A stretch of DNA of 64,000 nt, from positions 124,001 through 188,000 of the forward strand of contig JAUIGE010000005.1 of assembly GCA_030430205.1 (NCBI GenBank), written 5' to 3'. Below are positions 8,827-17,286 of this stretch, in pieces. The DNA is from Bacteroidia bacterium. Lineage in GTDB: Bacteria > Bacteroidota > Bacteroidia > J057. The position numbers and the translations under genes are program-made. Within the stretch, counting starts at the first letter, position 1. Each line of letters starts with the position of its first letter. The notes beneath the pieces are model-generated. The model did no database searches. It worked only from the letters and a program-made list of their open reading frames with translations, and was not told the DNA's origin.

Positions 8827-10284
8827 ATGAAAACACTACGCTTCATCCCCCTCTTTTTCCTCATCAGCCTCTTAGGCTGTAAGGAGCCTCAACTGATTGT
8901 AGACAATCAGCCTCCCCTGATCAATCCGCCGGTACCGGCGCTGGACCCTGCTTTTGACACCAAAAGCATTGATGCCGGACAAGGCGCAATCCTGCGCTAT
9001 GAGACTGGCTCTGTCGTGGTTATTCCGCCAGCTGCCCTGGTAGATGGACAGGGGCAGCCTGTTACGGGAAATGTGGATATTTCCTTCCGCGAATTTCATA
9101 ATGCAGCGGATATACTGCTTTCGGGCATCCCGATGGCTTATGACTCCGCCGGACAAACACAGCAGTTTCAGACTGCGGGTATGTTTGAATTGCGTGCAAG
9201 TAAGGACGGGCAGAAAGTATTTCTGGGAGAAGGCAGCATGGCCCAGGTGAAGCTGGCTTCACAGGAAACCGAAGACAATTACAATTTCTATCGCCTCGAT
9301 GAGGAGGCGCGTGGCTGGCAGTATGAAGGGCAAAGAAGCCCTGAAATAAACGAAAGTACCTTTGAAATCAACCAACGTCTCGCCGAACTGAAAAATACCC
9401 CCGGTAAGATGAAGCCTTTGGGAAGAAATGCTTTTGCATTTAATTATGAAGGCCTTTTGGATGTTTTTTATAATGAAAACCAGAACCTGATATACGAAAA
9501 CTGGGGGAAAGCAGGCACCAAAATCAAAGTCCTCTCCAAGGCCAGGGCCTACGGTTTGGAGTGCCTGGACTTTACGGTATATCAGCATATTGAGTGGAAA
9601 GGCCAAAGCATACCCGCCTGTATGATGGTGTGGGATCATCTGAACGATAAGCCTTTTCCCAAATGGGCAAAAAACGGCTGGAGCCACAAGCTGATGCGCT
9701 ACGATGGCGACATCTACAAGCTTGTGTTGATTGATGGGGAAATCAATTATTTCCTTACATGGGTGAAACCCGTGATGCCTTTAAGAGACCTCTTTGCTGT
9801 GCCTGTGTCAGGCTGGGAGGAGCAAAGTGCGGAGATCAAAGCCGCCATTGCAGCCGAAGAGGCTCGCCTCGCCAATGAAGCTGCTGTCATGCGCAGCTTT
9901 GAAGTGCGCGAGTTTGGCGTCTACAACTGGGACCGTTTCCTCAAAGAGGAAGATCCCATTCCCGTATTTGCCAACTTTGATTTTGGCAGTGAGCTAAACG
10001 AAGAAATCTTCGAGCCCGTGGTGTTTTACCTGCCTGGCGACAACCGCTCCGTGGTCAAAATGCCCAAATTTGCCTGGAAGGAATTTGCCGTCGCCAATGA
10101 TCCCGATGCACGTATGATATCGATACTACCAGGTCCACGGATCGCTTTATACAGCAAACAAAAGTACCGTGCCATTGATCGGGATGCCTTGCGGAAAGGG
10201 GAAAAGCCGTCCTATACCTTTGCGATGGAGGATATCGGTGCGCTGGAGTCGCAGGAGCAGTTGATGAAGATTTTGGGGATGTGA
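8827..10284 (+). CDS. Lipoprotein of unknown function
   Basis: 485 residues. The start chosen is the ATG at 8827, giving MKTLRFIPLFFLISLLGC, a lipoprotein signal with the lipobox LLGC, so the mature protein is lipid-anchored. The first 130 mature residues hold a beta-rich module (GAILRYETGSVVVIPPAALVDGQGQPVTGNVDISFRE) that resembles ZU5-like or carboxypeptidase-regulatory beta-sandwiches found in surface lipoproteins of Bacteroidota. The C-terminal half contains no motif I recognise. The ending DIGALESQEQLMKIL is helical. A promoter-like element for the next gene begins only a few bases after the stop codon. Confidence 0.85.
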   Translation: MKTLRFIPLFFLISLLGCKEPQLIVDNQPPLINPPVPALDPAFDTKSIDAGQGAILRYETGSVVVIPPAALVDGQGQPVTGNVDISFREFHNAADILLSGIPMAYDSAGQTQQFQTAGMFELRASKDGQKVFLGEGSMAQVKLASQETEDNYNFYRLDEEARGWQYEGQRSPEINESTFEINQRLAELKNTPGKMKPLGRNAFAFNYEGLLDVFYNENQNLIYENWGKAGTKIKVLSKARAYGLECLDFTVYQHIEWKGQSIPACMMVWDHLNDKPFPKWAKNGWSHKLMRYDGDIYKLVLIDGEINYFLTWVKPVMPLRDLFAVPVSGWEEQSAEIKAAIAAEEARLANEAAVMRSFEVREFGVYNWDRFLKEEDPIPVFANFDFGSELNEEIFEPVVFYLPGDNRSVVKMPKFAWKEFAVANDPDARMISILPGPRIALYSKQKYRAIDRDALRKGEKPSYTFAMEDIGALESQEQLMKILGM

Positions 10285-10290
10285 TACATA

Positions 10291-10320
10291 TTGAGGCTCC
10301 AAAAGTTTTCGTTATCTTTG
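10291..10320 (+). promoter_or_regulatory. Bacteroidota-type promoter
   Basis: A -7 box TATCTTTG (10313-10320) matches the consensus TAnnTTTG, and a TTG (10291-10293) lies 19 bp upstream, the normal -33 spacing. It points at the T9SS gene whose ATG is at 10367, leaving a leader of about 40 bases. Confidence 0.6.
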
Positions 10321-10366
10321 TCTAACAACACAACAAGAAGCTTCACACCCCTAGCTTTTGGACTTC

Positions 10367-12277
10367 ATGGTAAAAAGAATCCTTTCCAGCTTGATGGCAA
10401 GCTGTCTTTTGTGCGGATTTTGGAGCATTCTTTCCGCTCAGACAAATATCTCCGGCATCATCAACACCTACTACCAGGTAACGGCTTTCAGCGCTGCCAA
10501 CAACAGCATGACAGTCAGCAACATCACAGGCCTTGCTTCAGGCGATGAAATCCTGGTCATACAAATGCAGGGAGCCACAGTCTCCCAGGCCAATACCTCT
10601 GCCTACGGCAGCATTTCCAATTACAATGGCGCAGGGCGTCATGAGTTAGCGCGTATTTGCGAAATCAATGGCAATGAAATAGTCTTCGACAGCATCCTCG
10701 TTCATGGTGCTGATTATGCCGCGAGCGGCAGTATCCAATTGGTTTCCATTCCGCATTATACTGCCGCGACGGTCACAGCTACGCTGACAGCTTCGCCCTG
10801 GGATGGGAGTACCGGAGGGGTGCTGATACTTCAGGTGGATGGTGCGCTTACTTTGAATGCTGAAATAGAGGTCGACGGCTTAGGATTTCGGGGAGGAGGC
10901 TATGAAAACGCCTCCAGCGCTTGTAGTGCTTTTTTCCCTCCTACCAGCTATGCTTATACCAGCTTTGATGATGGGGGAAAAAAAGGCGAAGGAATAGTCG
11001 CTTACAGCGCCCTGACGGGCACCTATGGCAAGGGGCCCGCCGCCAATGGCGGCGGAGGTGGTAACAACCACAACGCCGGTGGCGGTGGTGGTGGAAATGG
11101 CGGGGCCGGTGGCCCTGGCGGAGAAAATGAAACCACCGGCTTTGGCCGGTGCAAAGGGCCCCATCCGGGGGTCGGGGGCATAGCCGTTGCTACAGGCAAC
11201 CGCATTTTTTTGGGAGGTGGCAGTGGCTCTGGCCACGGCAATAACAACCTGGGGACTGCGGGCTCCCCTGGAGGAGGTCTTGTCATCATACAGGCTGGCA
11301 GCCTGACGGCAGGCAGCAGCAACCTTATTTCAGCCAATGGCTTAAACGGGCTCAGCGGTTTGTCCGACGGTTGTGGGGGAGGAGGAGCCGGGGGAAGTAT
11401 TCACCTGGAAGTGGGCAGTTTTTTGGGAAATATTCAGCTGAGCGCGCAGGGCGGCAATGGAGGTTCGGTGAACAATGAAGGCCTGAATTTTTGCATGGGC
11501 CCCGGTGGGGGTGGGGGAGGAGGTCGGCTTATTTCGTCTATCTCTCTTCCTGTGAATGTCAGCACCAACCTGGCTGGGGGCAGCCCCGGAGTCTCTGCAA
11601 ATTACAGCAGCAGTTGCAGCCCTACCAACGCCAATAATGCCGCCACCGTTGGTGCAGCTGGCAGCATCTTCCTGTCTGCCGGGCTAAGCAGCGCTTCTGC
11701 TGACTTCCTGTGCGAACCCCTTGCGGTTATTTGGGGTGAAATTTGGGCGGAGCAGCAAGGCGAATCACTTTCCCTTCACGCATATCTGCTTTTCGAGGAG
11801 GAAGAGAATATATATCAGGTGGAAAAAAGCAGAGATGGAGAATCCTTTGAGCTATTCAATTTGCCCTGGACAAGGCTTTCCAGGGGGGGCATCAGCCATT
11901 ATCAATGGGTTGAGGATCAGACTTTTGGTGGTACCTGGTACTACAGAATCAAGCAAATAGATGCCAATGGCCGGTATAGCTATTCGCCTGCAATAGAAGT
12001 GAGCATTCCTTATCGTTTTCAAATTGCCGCTTTTCCCAACCCTTTGGCCTCTGGTCAGGCTCTTTTCCTGAGAGGAAGTGTGCCACATCCAGGCAAGCTG
12101 AAAATCCGGCTGTTAAATATGATGGGGCAAGCCCTGTGTGAACAGAACCTGCCCCTGGCAGAAACTTTATTTTTGGATGAGCAATGGCCATTGCCTGTGC
12201 TATCTCCGGGTACTTATTTGCTGCAAATACAATTTGAAGGCCAGCTGCGTATGCAGAAAATTACGATAAGCCCTTAG
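10367..12277 (+). CDS. Glycine-rich T9SS-exported surface protein
   Basis: 636 residues from the ATG at 10367 (MVKRILSSLMASCLLCGF, signal peptide ending near LSAQ). After a beta-rich N-terminal part (INTYYQVTAFSAANNSMTVSN), residues about 180-410 are exceptionally glycine-rich (runs such as GGGGGGNGGAGGPGG and GPGGGGGGGR), interspersed with parallel-beta-like repeats (LSAQGGNGGSV). The C-terminal part contains a domain common before sorting signals (YQVEKSRDGESFELF) and ends with a T9SS type A sorting domain: FPNPLASGQ, then the strand KIRLLNMMGQ, then SPGTYLLQI. Predicted to be exported and anchored or released at the cell surface. It may be an adhesin or matrix protein, which is inference. 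Confidence 0.9.
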   Translation: MVKRILSSLMASCLLCGFWSILSAQTNISGIINTYYQVTAFSAANNSMTVSNITGLASGDEILVIQMQGATVSQANTSAYGSISNYNGAGRHELARICEINGNEIVFDSILVHGADYAASGSIQLVSIPHYTAATVTATLTASPWDGSTGGVLILQVDGALTLNAEIEVDGLGFRGGGYENASSACSAFFPPTSYAYTSFDDGGKKGEGIVAYSALTGTYGKGPAANGGGGGNNHNAGGGGGGNGGAGGPGGENETTGFGRCKGPHPGVGGIAVATGNRIFLGGGSGSGHGNNNLGTAGSPGGGLVIIQAGSLTAGSSNLISANGLNGLSGLSDGCGGGGAGGSIHLEVGSFLGNIQLSAQGGNGGSVNNEGLNFCMGPGGGGGGGRLISSISLPVNVSTNLAGGSPGVSANYSSSCSPTNANNAATVGAAGSIFLSAGLSSASADFLCEPLAVIWGEIWAEQQGESLSLHAYLLFEEEENIYQVEKSRDGESFELFNLPWTRLSRGGISHYQWVEDQTFGGTWYYRIKQIDANGRYSYSPAIEVSIPYRFQIAAFPNPLASGQALFLRGSVPHPGKLKIRLLNMMGQALCEQNLPLAETLFLDEQWPLPVLSPGTYLLQIQFEGQLRMQKITISP

Positions 12278-12279
12278 GC

Positions 12280-12957
12280 TTATTTGGTCTTAATCGTAGC
12301 ATTTAACACGCTCGGGTCATCCATGACTTGCTTGACCGTGGCAACGATTTCTACCTGCTTATTCTTTTTGTCCAAAAAACGGGAATCAGCCGAAGTATAG
12401 ACCGATTTTATCGGTTTTTTGAAGGTCATGGTCAGTTTGAACTTCATGGATTCCATGAGCATGGCCATCTGCTCGGCTTCGCCTTCCTCTCCTTCTCCTC
12501 CCTCCAATAGCTCATTCAGATCAAAAGCATCCGACATCCTGTGCGTTCTGGTGATGGTTTTTCCATCCATCTTGAAGTATTCATGATCTTCTGTTCCCAT
12601 CATCTCTTCGCTTTTGTTCAGCGCATTGAGCGCGACATTCAGGGAGCTGATGCCATCAAAATGAAATTGTACCCCAAAAACAAATTCTACATCCGTTTCC
12701 AGTGCTTTCACTTTTGAAATGCCAGCGATGCCGGCCAGCTTATCCGAAAATATGCTAATATCTAATTCGTCCTCCATATTGCCCACGCCTTCTTCCTCCT
12801 GGGCCATTTTGATCAAAGAAGCCATTTCACTCATATCGATGATATACTCAGCATCGCCGGAGCCGTCTTTCTTGAAAGTATATCTTTCCTCAATGGTGAG
12901 GCAAGCAGGCATGAGTAAAATGATTCCTGCCAGGAGAATCCAGAAAATTTTTTGCAT
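12280..12957 (-). CDS. Lipoprotein, LppM-like
   Basis: 225 residues. The signal peptide ends in a lipobox (LLMPAC, cysteine at 19). The mature N-terminus ERYTFKKDGSGDAEYIIDMSEM resembles the beta-strand opening of a family of Bacteroidota lipoproteins loosely like mycobacterial LppM. The middle is acidic (EGGEGEEGEAEQMAMLMESM), and a last module KLTMTFKKPIKSVYTSAD is basic and beta-rich. The gene ends two bases after the convergent T9SS gene. Role unknown; it is likely exposed on a membrane leaflet. Confidence 0.85.
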   Translation of the reverse strand: MQKIFWILLAGIILLMPACLTIEERYTFKKDGSGDAEYIIDMSEMASLIKMAQEEEGVGNMEDELDISIFSDKLAGIAGISKVKALETDVEFVFGVQFHFDGISSLNVALNALNKSEEMMGTEDHEYFKMDGKTITRTHRMSDAFDLNELLEGGEGEEGEAEQMAMLMESMKFKLTMTFKKPIKSVYTSADSRFLDKKNKQVEIVATVKQVMDDPSVLNATIKTK

Positions 12958-13062
12958 GATAGTAGTAATTGATTTGAAATAAATGGTTGAAACAAATTGG
13001 TAGCGGGCAATTTACGGGAAATTAGTAAAGCATGTTATTTTTTAGGCGTGAAAAAACATTTT

Positions 13063-14145
13063 CTACAAATCTAATTTCAATTGGATTCCACCTTCATTTT
13101 CGGAATCATTTTTCAAATTAGAAACGCCTACTCCCAGCAGACGAACGGGCTTCTCAGGGAAATGAGGCCTGTACAGCAGTTCCAATATCACTTTCATTAA
13201 TTGTTCTTTGTTGTCTATATAAAATGAAACCGTCTTGCTTCTTGTCTGTATCACAAAATCCTGGTATTTGATTTTGAGGGTCACTGTGCGCCCGGCGGTT
13301 TGGGCTTTAACGAGTCTATTGGCAACTATCTTGCATATTTTTTCCAATTCGGCCTCCATTTTTTCAGCTTCTGTCAGATCATGGAAAAAGGTATCTTCCG
13401 CACTTACAGATTTACGTTCTCTGTCTGGTTTGACGGTTCTGTCATCTATTGCCCTTGCGATCCGGAAGTAATAGCGACCCGCTTTGCCAAACTTCTTCGC
13501 CAACTCCAGTTCTGTCCGCTCCCTGAGATCGGCGCCAGTGAATACGCCCCAGGCATTCATCTTTTTGGCGGTTACCTTTCCTATCCCATGAAATTTTTCG
13601 ATGGGTAACTGGGAGATAAACTCCTCCGCCCGCTCCGGCGGAATGAATGTCAGGCCATTGGGCTTGTTCCAGCCAGATGCCGTTTTTGCCAGAAATTTAT
13701 TGATGGAAATGCCCGCGGAAGCGGTGAGGGTCAGTTGGTCAAAAATCTTTTGTTTGATTTCCTTTGCTATTTGGATCGCCGAATCGATCTCCTTTTTGTT
13801 TTCCGTTACATCCAGATAAGCTTCATCCAGGGACAAGGGTTCAACCAGCTCTGTATATTCAAAAAAGATAGAGCGGATGCTTTGGGAAACCTCCTTGTAG
13901 ACCTCAAAACGGGGTTTGACAAAAATGATATCCGGACAAAGACGGAAGGCAGTACGGGAAGGCATGGCGGAATAAACACCATAGGCTCGCGCCTCATAAG
14001 ATGCGGCGGCTACAACCCCGCGATCTCCCGATCCTCCCACAGCGACGGCTTTGCCGCACAACCCAGGATGATCCCGTTGCTCTACCGATGCATAAAAGGC
14101 ATCCATGTCTACATGGATGATTTTGCGAAGATCCGGCGAGCTCAT
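13063..14145 (-). CDS. dinB: DNA polymerase IV (Y family)
   Basis: 360 residues. The polymerase active site is IHVDMDAFYASVEQ (first catalytic Asp pair) and SLDEAYLDVT (second Asp/Glu pair), followed by helix-hairpin-helix GIGKVTAKKMNAWGV in the thumb and a little-finger domain in the C-terminal third. It copies damaged or mismatched templates with low fidelity. The ATG at 14145 shares its A with the stop codon TGA of the upstream histidine kinase (TGATG), so the two are probably translated by coupling. A GTG at 14148 is an alternative start. The C-terminus (EGGIQLKLDL) resembles a beta-clamp-binding tail. There is no obvious LexA operator next to it, but the upstream gene hides its own promoter. 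Confidence 0.95.
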   Translation of the reverse strand: MSSPDLRKIIHVDMDAFYASVEQRDHPGLCGKAVAVGGSGDRGVVAAASYEARAYGVYSAMPSRTAFRLCPDIIFVKPRFEVYKEVSQSIRSIFFEYTELVEPLSLDEAYLDVTENKKEIDSAIQIAKEIKQKIFDQLTLTASAGISINKFLAKTASGWNKPNGLTFIPPERAEEFISQLPIEKFHGIGKVTAKKMNAWGVFTGADLRERTELELAKKFGKAGRYYFRIARAIDDRTVKPDRERKSVSAEDTFFHDLTEAEKMEAELEKICKIVANRLVKAQTAGRTVTLKIKYQDFVIQTRSKTVSFYIDNKEQLMKVILELLYRPHFPEKPVRLLGVGVSNLKNDSENEGGIQLKLDL

Positions 14146-16181
14146 CACACATGATGGGAAAGTGCAGCGGGTCGGACGATAGAATCTAACATATCTCCCA
14201 GAGTAAAGTAAAAGGTACTGCCTTTTCCTTCTTCGGATTCTACCCAGATGCGGCCACCATGCAGGCCAACGATCTTCTGGCAGATAGACAAGCCAATGCC
14301 AGTCCCTTCATACTGATGTTTGCCATATACACGGTAAAAAATGGAGAAAATGCGATCCTGGTATTGTTTGGAAATCCCGATGCCATTATCCTTGAGAGAA
14401 AACAGATACTGTTTTCCCTGTCTTGTCACAGAGATGCGTATCTCGGGGGTATCTTCCGAACGGAATTTGATGGCGTTGCTGATCAGATTTTGGAAAAGGA
14501 GGATCAGCAGAGAGCGATTTCCGTGAACCATGGGCATATCATCAACGATCACGTTGGCATCGTTTTCTTTGATACGCGCCAGCAGGTTGGCCTTCACACT
14601 GGAGATTACCTCATTGAGAGGAACATCCTCCAATTCGTAGTCGTTTGTTTCCACGACCATGTATTTGAGCAGGTCATCGAGCAACTGTTTCATCTGCTTG
14701 ACGCCCCGGGTGGCATAGTCAAAAAACTCCTGCCCTTCTTCATCTATCATTTCACTGTATCGTCGCTCGATCAGGGTAACATAGCTTCCGATCATTCGAA
14801 GAGGTTCCTTGAGGTCATGCGATACGATGTAGGCAAACTCTTTTAGTTCTTTGTTAGACCGCAGCAGGCGGTCATTGGAGGCGCTTATCGCCTGGTTTTG
14901 GCTTTCGATCTGGGTGGTGCGTTCTTCCAGGCGGAGATTCAATCTACGCACAACCCAGTATCGGTTGAGTACAAGAGCCACCATCAATGCAACTACTACC
15001 AGGCTGATCGCCACCAATCCGAGCCAGAGCCTCTGGCGGTCCAGCCGCAATTTGAGGTTGGTTTCTTCTATGTCTTGTTGCTCTTTTTCTTGTTGTTTGG
15101 TTTCAAATCTTGCCTGTAGCTCCTGTATTTGGCGGTCGAGCCGAATGCTATTCAGGGAGTCTTTAAGAATTTGAAAATCAGACTGTATGCTATATGCAAG
15201 GGGGTAATTTCCTACAGCAGCATATATTCTATGTAACTCATCCAGGCAACTTTCCAATCTGTTGGGATACCCATTGGCGAGGGCAATGTTTTTGGCTCTC
15301 TCTACCAGTCTGAGAGCTTCGTCATATTTGCCCTTTTTGCGGTAAACAACCCCCAGATTTGTCAGAAGGGCAGATTCATAATCGGCATTATTGAGGGCTT
15401 CATTGATCAGCAAAGCTGTTTCAAAGGATCGTTGGGCATCATCGAGTTCTCCCATTTTGGATTTAAGGTCACCCAGGTGATTGAGCACCAGCACCTCTCC
15501 AAAGACATTCCCCACTTCTTCATTTAAAGTTAAAGCATTTTCAAACCACTGCTCAGCCTCCACATAATCTCCGATGGTCTTGTAGTTTTCACCAATGGCA
15601 GTCATGGTTGCAGCCCTGGCCGAGTTGTTTTGTTTTCTTTCAGCTATGCTGAGGGATTTCAATAGGTTATCCCTGGCCTTATCATAGTTTCCCTGGTTCT
15701 GGTAAATATCAGCCATATTCAGGTAAACCTGAAAATTTTTGGAGGAGTCTTCCAGGCTGAGAACCCTGTTATAATAGCGAAGTGACTGCTTGTATTCATT
15801 GAGGTAACTATATGCCCCGCCAATGTTGACGAGGATAGCAGCTTGTAATTGGGGGTTATTGACAAGTTGTACAAAGCCTTCAGCGATGAAAAAGTAAGAA
15901 AGGGCCGAATCATATTGGGCAATAACGGAAAAGCATCTTCCAATCTCATTGGCAAACTCTGCTCCGAGGAGGAAGGACTCTTTTTGCCGGGCAAGTTCAA
16001 GGCCACTGCGGGCCATTTCTATGCCTTTAAGGGGCTCACTAATGGTATATTCTTTGGCCCTGTCTAACAAAAATTGGCCGGCTCGTTGATCGCCCATGAC
16101 GTTGCATAAGCTGTCAACATTCATCTGTGCCGATGTTAGCAGGGGCACAAGCAAGCTAAAAACTAAGAGCAGTCGTTTCAT
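14145..16181 (-). CDS. TPR-containing sensor histidine kinase
   Basis: 678 residues. A signal peptide (MKRLLLVFSLLVPLLTSAQ) is followed by several tetratricopeptide repeats (about 60-340; for example NMADIYQNQGNYDKARDNLLKSLSIAE). A coiled-coil stretch leads to a transmembrane helix (WLGLVAISLVVVALMVALVL, about 378-398), then a dimerisation domain with the phospho-acceptor histidine (YIVSHDLKEPLRMI), and an ATPase domain with N box (NLISNAIKFRS), G1 (DNGIGIS), F box and G2 (GTGIGLSICQKI). The TPR domain is expected in the periplasm. The response regulator is not adjacent. The gene overlaps dinB by one base, an unusual partnership. Confidence 0.93.
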   Translation of the reverse strand: MKRLLLVFSLLVPLLTSAQMNVDSLCNVMGDQRAGQFLLDRAKEYTISEPLKGIEMARSGLELARQKESFLLGAEFANEIGRCFSVIAQYDSALSYFFIAEGFVQLVNNPQLQAAILVNIGGAYSYLNEYKQSLRYYNRVLSLEDSSKNFQVYLNMADIYQNQGNYDKARDNLLKSLSIAERKQNNSARAATMTAIGENYKTIGDYVEAEQWFENALTLNEEVGNVFGEVLVLNHLGDLKSKMGELDDAQRSFETALLINEALNNADYESALLTNLGVVYRKKGKYDEALRLVERAKNIALANGYPNRLESCLDELHRIYAAVGNYPLAYSIQSDFQILKDSLNSIRLDRQIQELQARFETKQQEKEQQDIEETNLKLRLDRQRLWLGLVAISLVVVALMVALVLNRYWVVRRLNLRLEERTTQIESQNQAISASNDRLLRSNKELKEFAYIVSHDLKEPLRMIGSYVTLIERRYSEMIDEEGQEFFDYATRGVKQMKQLLDDLLKYMVVETNDYELEDVPLNEVISSVKANLLARIKENDANVIVDDMPMVHGNRSLLILLFQNLISNAIKFRSEDTPEIRISVTRQGKQYLFSLKDNGIGISKQYQDRIFSIFYRVYGKHQYEGTGIGLSICQKIVGLHGGRIWVESEEGKGSTFYFTLGDMLDSIVRPAALSHHV

Positions 16182-16538
16182 TTATTAAACAAATAATGAA
16201 TCATTCTTAAAGATGTACGCAGGCCAGTCACTCCATAGATTACCAAAATGTACGTAGTCTTACTGTGAAATCACCACCAAAATCGGTCCACAATGTGTCG
16301 GGCGAGCATACTTTTTGCAAAATCCGGGTCAAACCGAAAGCCTGTCAATTTTTAAATTACAGATAATCTGAGGATTACACGACGGAAAATAAACTTTTGA
16401 TAAAAATATAAACTCCCTAATTTTATCACGCCAGACAAAGGAGTTGGGTGCAGTTTCCTTTTCCCACAAGCAACATACGTAATTTTACGTATAAATGGAA
16501 TAGATTATTCTTAAAATATTAATAGTTCAATTTAAATA
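16182..16538. other. Intergenic region with a palindrome upstream of the gene at 16539
   Basis: 357 bases between divergent genes with no ORF I believe. The most notable element is an inverted repeat, TACGTAA / TTACGTA, separated by two bases, at 16476-16491, about 48 bp before the ATG at 16539. It could be an operator. No -7 box of the TAnnTTTG type is visible for either gene. Confidence 0.4.
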
Positions 16539-17093
16539 ATGGATGATTTTTTCAATTGGTTATTAAATCAAGCGATTGCTATAGTTGCCCTAATGATGAG
16601 CATTGTTCTTTTGATTCAAAATCGAAGGCTTCGCCTTCATCTAAAAAGATACGAACTTAGTCTCGCACTAAGCAAGCCAATAAGCGGGGGAATCCTACAA
16701 GCCCCTCATTTGATCCATTTTGAGCAGGAAGGGGAGCGCACACATGCTATCCGCAACCAGAAATTGGTAAACCATATCTCCCTCTATTTTCGCAACCAGG
16801 GGGAGACCCTTTACTATGATAATATAGAGTTTGAGGAAAGAAACAAAAGGCAGGAAGTCGAGATTCTGGCTGAAAAGGAGTTGGAAATATTTACGGATTC
16901 CCGTGACAGCCAGAAAGTGGAAATGGGAGAAAGCCTCAAAATCAGTTTTGAAAGAGAAATAGGAGAATCGATGAATTACCAATTCAACATCTTCTTTCAG
17001 GATAAAGAGGGCATACTGTATTTTCAGACGATTAAGGGTGAAAAAGGCAGCAGCCCCGCAGTGGGAGAACCCCAAAAGGCAGCACCTTTTTAG
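16539..17093 (+). CDS. Membrane-anchored hypothetical protein
   Basis: 184 residues. One transmembrane helix (IAIVALMMSIVLLIQ, about 13-27) near the N-terminus is followed by a basic strand (NRRLRLHLKRYE) facing the cytoplasm. The remaining 130 residues are charged and beta-rich (LYFRNQGETLYYDNIEFEE, SLKISFEREIGESMNYQFNIFF). Function is not recognised. The gene is preceded by a palindrome at 16476 and followed by a terminator at 17228. It appears to be a single-gene unit. Confidence 0.75.
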   Translation: MDDFFNWLLNQAIAIVALMMSIVLLIQNRRLRLHLKRYELSLALSKPISGGILQAPHLIHFEQEGERTHAIRNQKLVNHISLYFRNQGETLYYDNIEFEERNKRQEVEILAEKELEIFTDSRDSQKVEMGESLKISFEREIGESMNYQFNIFFQDKEGILYFQTIKGEKGSSPAVGEPQKAAPF

Positions 17094-17227
17094 TACTGCC
17101 TTCAGGTAATTTTATTTTTTTCAAAAAAAAGGAGGGTATTTCCTAAACATGTTGTACTACTCTCAAAAGGATGCTATCAGCAAGCAGCATAAGCATCATA
17201 ATTAGGTTGAAACTGGTTTTTATGCGT

Positions 17228-17267
17228 ATCCGTGGTATGATCAAGAATCGTATCGCGGATTTTTTTT
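17228..17267 (+). terminator. Rho-independent terminator
   Basis: Arms ATCCGTG (17228-17234) and CGCGGAT (17254-17260) pair with one G-T wobble, with additional inner pairing between ATGAT and ATCGT. Eight T residues follow (17260-17267). It lies about 135 bp downstream of the gene ending at 17093. Confidence 0.6.
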
Positions 17268-17286
17268 GTTTCACCTTTTTATGATC

